From positions 496,001 to 560,000 of the forward strand of contig CAVZUK010000003.1 of the NCBI GenBank assembly GCA_963778465.1: a DNA stretch of 64,000 bases. Reading direction: 5' to 3'. Shown piece by piece: positions 18,436 through 27,709 of this stretch. Source of the DNA: CAVZBW01 sp963778465 (lineage in GTDB: Bacteria; Actinomycetota; Acidimicrobiia; Acidimicrobiales; RAAP-2). Both the position numbers and the translations under genes were made by a program. The number at the start of each line of letters is the position of its first letter. Position 1 is the first letter of the stretch. The notes beneath the pieces were generated by a model that was not told where the DNA came from, ran no database searches, and saw nothing but the letters and a program-made list of their open reading frames with translations.

Positions 18436-20310
18436 ATGGCCGACTTTCCGCCGATTGCCGACTATGCCTTCCTGTCCGACTGCGAGGACAACTGCCTCAT
18501 CGCGTCGGACGGCTCCGTCGAGTGGCTCTGCCTGCCGCGCCCGGATTCCCCGAGCATCTTTGGCAGCCTGCTCGACCGCACCGCCGGCATGTTCCGCTTC
18601 GGCCCCACCAACACCCACGTCCCCCACCAGCGGCGGTACATCCCGGGCACCATGGTCCTCGAGACCACGTGGCACACGCCCACCGGCTGGCTGTTGGTCC
18701 AGGACTTCATGGTGATCCGCCCGGTCGAGGACGGGTGCGAGCGCCGGACCGACTACCGCAGGGCACCCGGGGACGCCGCGGCCACGGGCACGCTCCTGCG
18801 GATGGCCACCTGCATCGGCGGCAGGGTCGAGATCATCGCCAACTGCATACCGAACTTCGAGTACGGGACCAAGATCGGTCATTGGGACTACGACGGCCCG
18901 GGCTACGAGGCGATGACGGTCCAGCCGCCCGAGGGGGACCCCCGGCTCCGCGTGACGGGCAACCTGCGGCTCGGCACCGTCGGCGGTCGTTGCTACGGGA
19001 AGACGTCCCTCGAAGTGGGCGAGTCCGCCTTCATCGCCCTGTCGTGGTCGGACTCGGCCCCGACGACCAAGGAGGAGGCGGACGCTGACCTCCTGGCGAC
19101 CGTGAGCTTCTGGCGGGACTGGCTGGCGGTGGGCAAGTTCCCCGACCACCCGTGGCGCCCCTACCTCGAGCGCAGCGCCCTCACGTTGAAGGGCCTCAGC
19201 TACGCGCCGACCGGCGCCATCATGGCGGCCGCGACCACCTCCCTCCCCGAGACGCCGGGAGGGGCCCGCAACTGGGACTACCGGTTCACCTGGATCCGAG
19301 ATTCGGCCTTCATGCTCCGCGCCCTCTACCGCCTCGGGTTCGAGTGGGAGGCGCTCGAGTACTTCGCCTTCGTGATCGAGGCCGTGGCACAGGGCGGCGA
19401 TGCCAAGGGCTGGAACCTGCAGATCATGTACGGCATCGGCGGGGAACGGGACCTGACCGAGCACACGCTCGACCACCTGAGCGGCTGGGGGAACTCGCGT
19501 CCGGTGCGTGTGGGCAACGGTGCGTGGGATCAGCGCCAAAACGATGTCTGGGGCATGATCATCGACGCGGTCGACACCCACATCCGGTGGGGCGCGTCGC
19601 AGATCCTCCACCCGGTCTGGCAGGGCCTGGCCAGCCTGGTCGAGCAGGCGATCCAGCATGCCGACGACCCCGACCAGGGGATCTGGGAGATCCGGGGCGA
19701 CCCCGAGCACTTCACCGCCTCGAAGGTCCTCTGCTGGGTGGCCGCCGAGCGGGGGGCGGACCTGGCCCGCATGCGTGACGACAACGAGCGTGCGGACCGG
19801 TGGCAGCAGGCGGCCGACGCCATGAAGGCCGACATCCTGGATAAGGGAGTCGACGAGCGGGGACGGTTCCGCCAGGCCTACGGCAACAGCGAGCTCGACG
19901 CCTCGCTCCTCCTGATCCCGATCCTCGGGTTCCTTCCCCCCGACGATGATCGGGTCCGGACCACGGTGCTGGCGATCGCCGACGAGCTGACCGAGGACGA
20001 CCTCGTCCTGCGCTACAAGGTCGACACCACGGACACCGGGTTCGAGGGCAAGGAGGGGACGTTCACCATCTGCTCCTTCTGGCTGGTCTCGGCCCTCGCC
20101 ATGATCGGTGAGGTCGACCGGGCGCGGGCGCTCTGCAAGAAGCTGCTCTCGTTCGCCGGCCCGCTCCAGCTCTACGCCGAGGAGATCGAGGCCTCGACCG
20201 GTGAGCACCTCGGCAACGTCCCCCAGGCCTTCACCCATCTGGCGCTCATCGAGGCCGTCTCGGCGCTCATCGAGGCCGAGGGGGCCACCGTGCCGACACT
20301 CGGCTCGTAG
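18436..20310 (+). CDS. Glycoside hydrolase family 15 (glucoamylase/trehalase-like)
   Basis: 624 residues from ATG 18436, with GAAGGAG seven bases upstream. The N-terminal beta-sandwich domain begins IADYAFLSDCEDNCLIASDG. The (alpha/alpha)6 catalytic domain has NWDYRFTWIRDSAF, GNGAWDQRQNDVWG and WEIRGDPEHFTASKVLCWVA, the conserved GH15 blocks that carry the general acid and base. Actinobacterial members include trehalases and glucoamylases, so it may hydrolyse trehalose or an alpha-glucan in the cytoplasm. There is no signal peptide. It is followed directly by a ClC gene whose start abuts its stop, and preceded by operator D and the 14-bp repeats. Confidence 0.93.
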   Translation: MADFPPIADYAFLSDCEDNCLIASDGSVEWLCLPRPDSPSIFGSLLDRTAGMFRFGPTNTHVPHQRRYIPGTMVLETTWHTPTGWLLVQDFMVIRPVEDGCERRTDYRRAPGDAAATGTLLRMATCIGGRVEIIANCIPNFEYGTKIGHWDYDGPGYEAMTVQPPEGDPRLRVTGNLRLGTVGGRCYGKTSLEVGESAFIALSWSDSAPTTKEEADADLLATVSFWRDWLAVGKFPDHPWRPYLERSALTLKGLSYAPTGAIMAAATTSLPETPGGARNWDYRFTWIRDSAFMLRALYRLGFEWEALEYFAFVIEAVAQGGDAKGWNLQIMYGIGGERDLTEHTLDHLSGWGNSRPVRVGNGAWDQRQNDVWGMIIDAVDTHIRWGASQILHPVWQGLASLVEQAIQHADDPDQGIWEIRGDPEHFTASKVLCWVAAERGADLARMRDDNERADRWQQAADAMKADILDKGVDERGRFRQAYGNSELDASLLLIPILGFLPPDDDRVRTTVLAIADELTEDDLVLRYKVDTTDTGFEGKEGTFTICSFWLVSALAMIGEVDRARALCKKLLSFAGPLQLYAEEIEASTGEHLGNVPQAFTHLALIEAVSALIEAEGATVPTLGS

Positions 20311-21756
20311 GTGGTTCCGCCGACGTCGAACCCCCCTTCGCCGCCGCCCCCACCGCAGCCGCCCGCCGCGGCGGATCCTGCCGCGCTCCTCCGGGACCCG
20401 AGCTACGTCGCGCTCCTTCTGCTGGGGGCCATCGTCGGGGTTCCGGTCGCCGCGTTCTCCTACTTCTTCTTGAAGACGGTCACCGAGGGCCAGCAGTTCT
20501 TCTTCACCGACCTACCGGTCCACGTCGGGTTCCGCGGCGAGCCGGCCTGGTGGCCGCTCCTCCCGCTCGCGGTGTGCGGGCTGCTCGTCGCGCTGACGAT
20601 CCGCTTCCTGCCGGGGACGGGGGGCCACTCCCCGGCCGACGGGTTCAAGCCCGCCGGGGTGGTCCCCGCCGCCGAGCTGCCCGGCATCCTGATCGCCGCG
20701 CTCGCCACCCTCTGCCTCGGTGCGGTGCTCGGTCCGGAGGCCCCGCTGATCGCGATCGGCAGCGGCCTCGGGGTGTTGGCGGTGCGCCTCGTCAAGCGGG
20801 ACGCCCCCGCGATGGCGACGGTCGTCATCGGCGCCGCCGGCAGCTTCGCCGCCATCAGCGTGGTCCTCGGGTCGCCGATCGTCGGCGCCTTCCTGCTGAT
20901 GGAGGTCGCGGGGCTGGGCGGCGGCCTCCTGAGCATCGTGCTAGTCCCGGGCCTGCTCGCGGCCGGCGTCGGGTCGCTCATCTTCATCGGGCTCAACTCG
21001 TGGGTGGGCTTCGGGACCTTCTCGCTGGCCGTGTCGCCGATACCGCACTTCGGCACACCCAACGTCGAGGAGTTCCTGTGGGCGATAGGCATCGGTATCG
21101 CAGCGGCGGTGGTGGGCACCGGCATCCGGCGGGGTGCCCTGCTGCTCCGTCCCGTGGTCCAGCCCAGGATGCTGGCGCTCACGCCGGTGCTCGGTCTCGC
21201 CATCGCGGGGCTGGCCATCGCCTTCGCCGAGGGCACCGGCAAGTCGTCGAGCGAGGTGCTCTTCTCCGGGCAGAGCGCGCTCCCGGCGCTGATCGAGCAC
21301 TCGGCGGCGTGGTCGGTCGGCGCGCTGACCTTGCTCGTCGTCTGCAAGGGCCTCGCCTACGGCGTGTCGCTCAGCAGCTTCCGGGGCGGGCCGACCTTCC
21401 CGGGCATGTTCATCGGTGCCGCGGGCGGTATCGCCCTGTCGCATGGTCCGGGCCTGCCGATGGTCGCCGGGGCCGCCATGGGGATCGGGGCGATGACGAC
21501 GGCGATGCTCGGCCTGCCGCTGACCTCGGTCCTCCTCGCCTCGCTGTTCCTCGAGGCGGACTCCGTCACCCTCATGCCGCTCATCATCGTGGCGGTCGTG
21601 GTGTCCTACGTGACCAGCGCTCGGCTGGCTCCGGCCCCCGCCCCCCCGGAGCCCGCGCAGGCCGCACCGGCCGGATCACCTCCCGGTCAGGCCGGGGATG
21701 CGGGATCCTCGGGGTCGCCGCCCGGTGAGCCCGCAGCACCCACGCGTGCCGCCTGA
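20311..21756 (+). CDS. ClC-type chloride channel/transporter
   Basis: 481 residues from GTG 20311, the base after the GH15 stop. A Pro-rich cytosolic N-terminus precedes ten or more hydrophobic segments. The ClC ion-path motifs can be placed: GTGGHSP (first), GPEAPLIAIGSG (second, with the gating Glu where most have GREGP), and GGPTFPGMFIGAAGG (third, GxFxP-like). It should move Cl- or another anion across the inner membrane. The C-terminal Ala/Pro/Gly tail overlaps the patatin gene by 70 bases, tail to tail. Placed with GH15 and stress-type genes, a role in osmotic or acid stress is an inference. Confidence 0.9.
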   Translation: MVPPTSNPPSPPPPPQPPAAADPAALLRDPSYVALLLLGAIVGVPVAAFSYFFLKTVTEGQQFFFTDLPVHVGFRGEPAWWPLLPLAVCGLLVALTIRFLPGTGGHSPADGFKPAGVVPAAELPGILIAALATLCLGAVLGPEAPLIAIGSGLGVLAVRLVKRDAPAMATVVIGAAGSFAAISVVLGSPIVGAFLLMEVAGLGGGLLSIVLVPGLLAAGVGSLIFIGLNSWVGFGTFSLAVSPIPHFGTPNVEEFLWAIGIGIAAAVVGTGIRRGALLLRPVVQPRMLALTPVLGLAIAGLAIAFAEGTGKSSSEVLFSGQSALPALIEHSAAWSVGALTLLVVCKGLAYGVSLSSFRGGPTFPGMFIGAAGGIALSHGPGLPMVAGAAMGIGAMTTAMLGLPLTSVLLASLFLEADSVTLMPLIIVAVVVSYVTSARLAPAPAPPEPAQAAPAGSPPGQAGDAGSSGSPPGEPAAPTRAA

Positions 21757-23000
21757 GACCGCAGGCGCAGCGAGCGGCTCTCGGCCGCGGTCCGGGGCAC
21801 CCCCTCCTCCGCCGCCATCTCGATCACGAACCGGGTGGCCGCTGCCACGCCGTTGAGAAAGAGCGCGTCCTGCTGGGCGGGGTCGAGGTCGAAGTCGGTG
21901 GCCTTGAGCCCGGCGTTGTCGACGAACACGGTGCGGCCGGCGGTCGAGGCGTCGACCCGGTAGGAGTCCCACTCGTTCATCATCGTCCGCAGGCAGTGCA
22001 TGCCGATCCCGAGCGAGCTCTCGCACGCCTGGGTCTCCGGGAAGTCCGTGCGCAGGCTGGACAGCTTGACCCCGATGGTGGGCCAGCGGGGAGGCCGGCC
22101 GTCCACCCGTTCGAACGCGTTGATGGGGAAGTTGCGCAGGAGCCCGCCGTCAACCCACGTGACCGTCCCGCCCTGGTACCGGCGCGAGACGTGCCCGCCT
22201 CCCGGGGCGGGCACGGTGACCTCCGCCGGACGCGCCGTGAACGTGACGGGCTCGAAGAAGAGGGGGATGGACATCGACGCCCGCACCGCGCTCACCACGC
22301 TCTGGGCGTCGCGATCGTCGTAGCCGTAGGCCGGGTAGTCCCACGGCAGGCGGACCAGCTGGCCCCGGGTGATGTCGGAGACGTGCACGACAAGGCGGTA
22401 GTTGTGGCCCTCGCTGATGCTCAGATCGGGGTCGTCCTCCGACGTGAGTCGGAGCGCGCCGAACGTCGTGGCCCCGAGCTCTTCGAGCTTGGGCTGGAGG
22501 AACTCCTGGAGATAGTGGCCGGGGTACAGACCCATGCGGCGGGAGAGGGCGGCGGCCCCCTTCGCCACCCGGCCCGCCCTCCCCCCTCGGCGCTCGAGGA
22601 AGTCCGGGTCGCCGCCCCATCCCATGAACTTCGAGAAGTCCATCGAGCGCAGGTAGTCGAGTAGCCGCGTCATCGGCTGGTCCCCCGATGCGCTCAGCGC
22701 CGCGATGAGGCAGGCCACGATGGCCCCGGCGCTGGTTCCTGCGACCCCGCGGAAGGAATAGCCGGCCTCGTCGAGCGCCAGGACCCCGCCGACGAGGGCA
22801 ATGCCCTTGACGCCGCCGCCCTCGAGGGCCAGATCGGCGACGAGCTCCCGACGACCGGAGCGGGGATTGGCCCACCCGTCCACCTCGCAGAGCTGCGCGG
22901 CCGCCCCGGCGAAGCTCGCCTGCAGTGCAGCCGGTCGCCGGTATCCGCAGGCGACCTCCCGATCGATCACGATCCCGTCATGGGGCGCCGCATCGCTCAC
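21687..23000 (-). CDS. Patatin-like phospholipase
   Basis: 437 residues from GTG 23000, with GGACGGAGG upstream. The oxyanion-hole motif LEGGGVKGIALVGG, the nucleophile elbow GTSAG and the catalytic Asp in TWVDGGLLRNFPI make a complete Ser-Asp dyad. Patatin proteins hydrolyse acyl chains from lipids. The N-terminal 55 residues before the domain are not recognised, and no signal peptide is seen. Its 3' end overlaps the ClC gene by 70 bases on the opposite strand. Confidence 0.92.
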   Translation of the reverse strand: MSDAAPHDGIVIDREVACGYRRPAALQASFAGAAAQLCEVDGWANPRSGRRELVADLALEGGGVKGIALVGGVLALDEAGYSFRGVAGTSAGAIVACLIAALSASGDQPMTRLLDYLRSMDFSKFMGWGGDPDFLERRGGRAGRVAKGAAALSRRMGLYPGHYLQEFLQPKLEELGATTFGALRLTSEDDPDLSISEGHNYRLVVHVSDITRGQLVRLPWDYPAYGYDDRDAQSVVSAVRASMSIPLFFEPVTFTARPAEVTVPAPGGGHVSRRYQGGTVTWVDGGLLRNFPINAFERVDGRPPRWPTIGVKLSSLRTDFPETQACESSLGIGMHCLRTMMNEWDSYRVDASTAGRTVFVDNAGLKATDFDLDPAQQDALFLNGVAAATRFVIEMAAEEGVPRTAAESRSLRLRSQAARVGAAGSPGGDPEDPASPA

Positions 23001-23181
23001 GTTGGCCTCCGTCCAGCTGCCCGCAGGATAGATGGTGGGGCCAATCCGGGCGCCCGTCCCGACCGGACAGCGGTGTCGGGCCGATGAGAGGATGTCGCCA
23101 TCGCGGTCCGGCGAGCGCGGCCGGACGGGTACAACGGGTGAGACCGTGCGAAGCTGGCTAGGAACTGGGAGGGGTGCGGCG

Positions 23182-23499
23182 ATGGCGATCGAGCTCGAGC
23201 GTGTGAGCGAGCAGGTGGGCGAGCGGGTGGCCGAGGAGTCCGGATCGGTCAGCGACGCCGAACTCACCGAGCTGGCCCTGGCGGCCGATCCGGACCAGCC
23301 CCTCGATCCCGACGCCGTGCCGATCTCGGCGTACCTGGGTCAGCTACCGAGCGCCCTGCCCGACTGGTACATGCCACCGGCGACCGCCCGGGCCGGGAAG
23401 CGTTGGCGGGTTCCGGTGGTGCTCGTCATCGTGGGCGCCTTCCTCCTCATCGAGGCCCTCGGCCTCTGCAGCACCTTCGGGCAGCTCTCGCTTCCCTAG
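23182..23499 (+). CDS. Small tail-anchored protein of unknown function
   Basis: 105 residues from ATG 23182, with GGGAGGGG upstream. The first 70 residues are acidic (SGSVSDAELTELALAADPDQ) and Pro-rich around PSALPDWYMPP. One hydrophobic helix RVPVVLVIVGAFLLIEALGL lies near the C-terminus, giving a tail-anchored layout with the bulk in the cytosol. No family is recognised. Its last four bases overlap the stop of the convergent TetR gene. Confidence 0.65.
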   Translation: MAIELERVSEQVGERVAEESGSVSDAELTELALAADPDQPLDPDAVPISAYLGQLPSALPDWYMPPATARAGKRWRVPVVLVIVGAFLLIEALGLCSTFGQLSLP

Positions 23500-24155
23500 G
23501 TCTTCTCCCGAAGGGGCGCGCCGGCTGGTTGTTCCCCTGTCCGGCCGAGTCGGCGGGCCTCGCCCACGACCGCCTCGGCCACCCGGTCCATGGTTGCGGG
23601 GAAGTCGATCTCGCCGAGCTCGTGCGAGATGAAGACGCCCTCGGTCAGGCCCATGGTCATGGTGACGAGCCAGTCGAGGTCCTCGGGCCCGAGGCCGGCG
23701 AAGGTGAAGTGGTAGAAGTCGTGTAACCGCATGGTCGTGGCCCGGCGTGCCTCGAGGAACTTCCTCCGGGCCGTGAGCTCCTCGTGCCGGCGCTCGAGGA
23801 TCAGGGTGAGGCCCAGCCGCATGAGGTCCCCCGAGTGCCCGAGGACGTCCCTCGTCCGCCGCATCATGAACCGGAAGAACTCCTCGGCGCTGATGGCCTG
23901 TGCGTCGGGGAGCGGCTCGCGGAGGACCTCGATCCACTGCTCGAAGCTGCGCTCGATCACCGAGGCGATGAGGTCGTCCTTGTCCCTGAACTGCCAGTAG
24001 ATCGAGCTTGCCGGCAGGCCGGAGCGATCGCTGATCAGGCTGATGCTCGTGCCGTCGTAGCCGCGCTCACCGGCGATCTCCGCCGCGGCATCGAGGATCC
24101 GCTGGCGGGCGGCCTCCCCCTTGGCCCGCGGTTGCCGACTCTGGCTCGGAACCAC
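23496..24155 (-). CDS. TetR/AcrR-family transcriptional regulator
   Basis: 219 residues from GTG 24155. The N-terminal helix-turn-helix is clear: RQRILDAAAEIAGERGYDGT, then ISLISDRSGLPASSIYWQFR with DKDDLI. The C-terminal ligand domain has no recognised effector site. The gene is divergent from the cyclase-like signalling gene at 24281, with 125 bases between. TetR genes usually repress the divergent neighbour and themselves, so control of 24281-27610 is a reasonable inference. Confidence 0.92.
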   Translation of the reverse strand: MVPSQSRQPRAKGEAARQRILDAAAEIAGERGYDGTSISLISDRSGLPASSIYWQFRDKDDLIASVIERSFEQWIEVLREPLPDAQAISAEEFFRFMMRRTRDVLGHSGDLMRLGLTLILERRHEELTARRKFLEARRATTMRLHDFYHFTFAGLGPEDLDWLVTMTMGLTEGVFISHELGEIDFPATMDRVAEAVVGEARRLGRTGEQPAGAPLREKT

Positions 24156-24158
24156 CTC

Positions 24159-24187
24159 TTGACTCTATCGAACCCCCTGCATATTGT
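24159..24187 (+). promoter_or_regulatory. Sigma70-like promoter for the cyclase/ATPase gene
   Basis: TTGACT (24159-24164), a 17-base spacer and TATTGT (24182-24187). It is one of the few AT-rich patches here, in the gap between the divergent TetR and signalling genes, about 93 bases before GTG 24281. Confidence 0.55.
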
Positions 24188-24280
24188 AACGAACGCTCCA
24201 AAATGCGTGCAGTCCAGCATGCCCGCCGAACACACGGGTGGCTGGCGCGTCGGAACTGGTGTGCCGGTGGGAGGTGGCCC

Positions 24281-27200
24281 GTGGCTGCCATAGAGAGCGC
24301 GACGATCTTGTTCAGCGACCTGGTGGTCGCGGACGAGTCGTTCGCTTCGGCGGCCCCCGAGGCGACGGACGAGATGCGTCGGCTCCACTTCTCGGCCCTC
24401 CGCAAGGCGATCGCCCGCTCCGGCGGGACCGAGGTCAAGAACCTCGGAAACGGCCTCATGGTGGCGTTCACGGCGGCCTCGACGGCCCTCTCTTGCGCCG
24501 TGGCGATGCAGCAGGCCGCCGAGTCCGAGGCCCGCGGGGCCGGGGGAGGCCCGCGGCTCCGGATCGGCATCAGTGCCGGCGAGGCCACCGTGGAGGACGG
24601 CGACTACTTCGGGGACCCGGTCATCGAGGCCGCCCGCCTGTGTGCCCGGGCCGACGGGGGCCAGATCCTGTCCGCCCGCATCGTCCAGGTCCTTGCCGGG
24701 CGGCGCGCCACGCACGAGTTCCGCAAGATCGGGCCGCTCGAGCTCAAGGGCCTGGCCGAGCCGGTCGACACGCTCGAGGTGGGCTGGGAGCCGCTGCGGG
24801 ACGAGGAGGCGCAGGCGGGTCCGTCCGAGATCCCGCTCCCGGCTCGTCTCGGACGCCGGCCCACCACGGGGATCATCGGCCGGCAGACCGAGCTCGAGGC
24901 CCTGCAGGACGCGTACAAGCGTGCGGCAGCCAACGAGGGCCGCCAGGTCGTCCTCATCAGCGGGGAGGCGGGCCAGGGCAAGACGACCCTCGCCGCGGAT
25001 GCGGCCCAACGCGCGCACGACGCCGGGGCGATCGCGCTGCTGGGGCGCTGCGACGAGGAGCTCGGCGTCCCCTACGGTCCGTTCGTCGAGGCGCTGCAGC
25101 AGTACGTCATCGGGGCGCCCGAGCAGGTGCTCCAGAGCCACGTGGCCATGCACGGCTCCGAGCTGGTCCGCCTGGCGAGGGCCCTCGCCTCGCGGGTGGC
25201 GGGGCTTCCGGCGCCACGCGGGGGAGACGCGGAGACGGAGCGGTACCTGCTCTACGCGGCCGTCGTCGACCTGCTGTCGCGGGCTTCGCAGGAGCAGCCT
25301 CTGGTCCTCGTGCTCGACGACGTCCAGTGGGCGGACGCCGCGAGCCTGCAGCTGCTCCGTCACCTGGTGAAAGAGACCGACCCCCTGCAACTACTCGTCG
25401 TCTGCACCTACCGCGACGCCGAGCTCTCCTCGTCGCACCCGCTGCTCGAGACCCTGGCCACCCTCCGCCGCGAGCCTCGGGTCCATCGGATCGTCCTGCA
25501 AGGCCTGGACGATCTGCAGGTCGTGCAGTTCATGGAGGCGGCGGCGGGTCACGATCTCTCGGACGAGGGCGTGCAGCTGGCGCACGCCGTATACACGGAG
25601 ACGGACGGCAACCCGTTCTTCGTGAGCGAGATGTGGCGGCACCTGGCCGAGTCCGGAGCGATCCAGCAGGACGACGCCGGCCACTGGCTCACCCAGGAGC
25701 TGCCGGAGGCGAGCCTCCCGACGAGCGTGCGGGAGGTGGTCACGGCTCGAGTGTCCCGCCTGGGCAAGGAGACGTCCCGCGTCCTGAGCCTGGCCGCGGT
25801 CATCGGGCGGCAATTCGACCTCGAGCACCTGAGCCTGGCCTCGCAGGTGGACGAGGACCACCTGATCGACGTGCTGGACGGGGCCGCCGGCGTGGCGCTC
25901 ATCCGCGAGGTGCGCGACGCCCCGGGCTCCTACAGCTTCTGCCACGCCCTCGTCCAGCACACCCTCTACCAGGAGATGGGGGTGACCCGCCGGGCCCGCG
26001 CCCACCGGCAGGTCGCCGAGGCGCTCGAAGAGCTCTGCGGTGGGCGGCCCGGGCAGCGCGTCGGCGAGCTGGCCCATCACTGGTTCAACGCCACCCAGCA
26101 GGTCGACGTCCAGAAGGCCATCTCGTACTCGCGCCAGGCGGCCGAGTCGGCTCTCGAGTCGCTCGCTCCGCTCGACGCCATCGGGTACTTCGATCAGGCG
26201 ATCCAGCTGCTCGACTACTGGCCCGAGCGGGGGGCCGACCTCGTCATCGACCTCCAGCTGGGCCTCGGCGTGGCCCAGCGCCAGGCAGGGATCCCCGACT
26301 TCCGAGAGACGCTGCTCGAGGCGGCGCGCCTGGCCCAGCGGTCCGGCGATCAGGAGCGGCTGGTGCAAGCCGCCCTCGCCAACAACCGAGGGTTCTTCAG
26401 CGCGCTCGGCGTCGTCGACGACGAGCGGGTGGAGGTGCTCGAGGCAGCGCTGCGGGCCGTCCCCGACGCCGACAGCCCGGTGCGCGCCGTGCTCCTGGCG
26501 ACGCTGTGCACGGAGCTCTCCTACGGGCCGCTCGACCGGAGGCTCGAGCTCGCCCGGGAGGCGAGGTCCATCGCCCGCCACACGGGCGACCCGGCCACCC
26601 AGATCGACGTCTCCAACCTGCAGCAGCTCCCGCTCAACGTTCCCGAGACCCTCCCCATCCGGCTCCACAGCACGGCCAAGTCCGTGATCCTGGCCCGGGA
26701 GCTGGACGACCCCGCACGCCTCTTCTGGTCGGTGTGCGCAGACCGGAGCAACACGATCCAGACGGCGCAGCCCGAGCGGTCCACCCGGCATCTCGAGGTC
26801 GCGAAGTCCTTGGCCGAGCGCTTCCGCCAACCGATGATGCTGTGGGTCGTGGCCTATCACGAGGCCGCCGATGCACTGGTCAGGGGAGAATCGGACCTCG
26901 CCGAGGAGCTGGCGACCAAGGCGCTCGAGATCGGCACCGACAGCGGGCAGCCCGACGCCTTCGCCTTCTACGGAGCGCAGATCATCATCGTCCGCCTGCA
27001 ACAGGGGCGGCTGCACGAGCTGACGCCCCTCATCGTCGAGGGAGCCCAGGAGAACCCCGCCATCGCGGCATACCAGGCCACCCTCGCCGCCGCGCACCTC
27101 GACGCCGGCGAGGAGACGACGGCCCTCGAGTTGCTCGAGGAGGCGGCCGCCGACCGCTTCGTCCATGTGCCGCTGGACACTGCGTGGTTCGATGCGATCG

Positions 27201-27610
27201 CGCTCTATTCCCGGGTGGCGATCGAGCTGCAGGCCCGGGGACCCGCCGAGTCCCTGGTCGAGCTCCTCGTGCCCTACCCCAACCAGGTGCCGTGCCAGTG
27301 CCTCACCGCCCACGAGCCCACGGCGTGCCTGCTGGGTGGCCTCCTCTCCGTCCTTGGTCGCTACGACGAGGCCGAGGAGCAGCTCGACAAGGCCCTCCGG
27401 ATGTCGAGCAGGGCGCACATGCGCTACAGCGAGGCTCAGACCCGGTTGGCGCGGGGCCGGATGCTCGCCAGCAGGCTCGGAGCCGGTGCCAGGTCGGAGG
27501 GCTCGGCCGAGCGCTGGTTGCGCGAGTCCCTGGACATCGCCCGGTCCAGCTCCTACGGGGCCATCGAGCGACGGGCCCTTGGCGCCCTCGACCGGCTGGA
27601 CGGGGGGTAG
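24281..27610 (+). CDS. Cyclase-like domain / AAA-type ATPase / TPR signalling protein
   Basis: 1109 residues from GTG 24281, with GGGAGGT eight bases upstream. Residues 5-170 are a class III nucleotide cyclase-like domain (ATILFSDLV, then GDYFGDPVIEAARL). The first metal Asp is D13. The second, normally in GDG, is Asn (KNLGNGLMVAF, N57), so catalysis is doubtful. An ATPase follows, with Walker A GEAGQGKTT at about 228-236 and Walker B LVLVLDDVQWAD near 345. The rest is helical, TPR-like. There is no C-terminal LuxR domain, so it is probably a signal-sensing ATPase rather than a direct DNA binder. It faces a TetR gene. Confidence 0.85.
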   Translation: MAAIESATILFSDLVVADESFASAAPEATDEMRRLHFSALRKAIARSGGTEVKNLGNGLMVAFTAASTALSCAVAMQQAAESEARGAGGGPRLRIGISAGEATVEDGDYFGDPVIEAARLCARADGGQILSARIVQVLAGRRATHEFRKIGPLELKGLAEPVDTLEVGWEPLRDEEAQAGPSEIPLPARLGRRPTTGIIGRQTELEALQDAYKRAAANEGRQVVLISGEAGQGKTTLAADAAQRAHDAGAIALLGRCDEELGVPYGPFVEALQQYVIGAPEQVLQSHVAMHGSELVRLARALASRVAGLPAPRGGDAETERYLLYAAVVDLLSRASQEQPLVLVLDDVQWADAASLQLLRHLVKETDPLQLLVVCTYRDAELSSSHPLLETLATLRREPRVHRIVLQGLDDLQVVQFMEAAAGHDLSDEGVQLAHAVYTETDGNPFFVSEMWRHLAESGAIQQDDAGHWLTQELPEASLPTSVREVVTARVSRLGKETSRVLSLAAVIGRQFDLEHLSLASQVDEDHLIDVLDGAAGVALIREVRDAPGSYSFCHALVQHTLYQEMGVTRRARAHRQVAEALEELCGGRPGQRVGELAHHWFNATQQVDVQKAISYSRQAAESALESLAPLDAIGYFDQAIQLLDYWPERGADLVIDLQLGLGVAQRQAGIPDFRETLLEAARLAQRSGDQERLVQAALANNRGFFSALGVVDDERVEVLEAALRAVPDADSPVRAVLLATLCTELSYGPLDRRLELAREARSIARHTGDPATQIDVSNLQQLPLNVPETLPIRLHSTAKSVILARELDDPARLFWSVCADRSNTIQTAQPERSTRHLEVAKSLAERFRQPMMLWVVAYHEAADALVRGESDLAEELATKALEIGTDSGQPDAFAFYGAQIIIVRLQQGRLHELTPLIVEGAQENPAIAAYQATLAAAHLDAGEETTALELLEEAAADRFVHVPLDTAWFDAIALYSRVAIELQARGPAESLVELLVPYPNQVPCQCLTAHEPTACLLGGLLSVLGRYDEAEEQLDKALRMSSRAHMRYSEAQTRLARGRMLASRLGAGARSEGSAERWLRESLDIARSSSYGAIERRALGALDRLDGG

Positions 27611-27709
27611 GCGGCTCCGCCGGGCCGGTGGCGCCATCGGGCGCCTCCGGCGGCTCCGGCTCCGAGGGCGAGGCCCCCCGGGGAGAGGCCGCTCGTAACC
27701 TGGGCGAGC

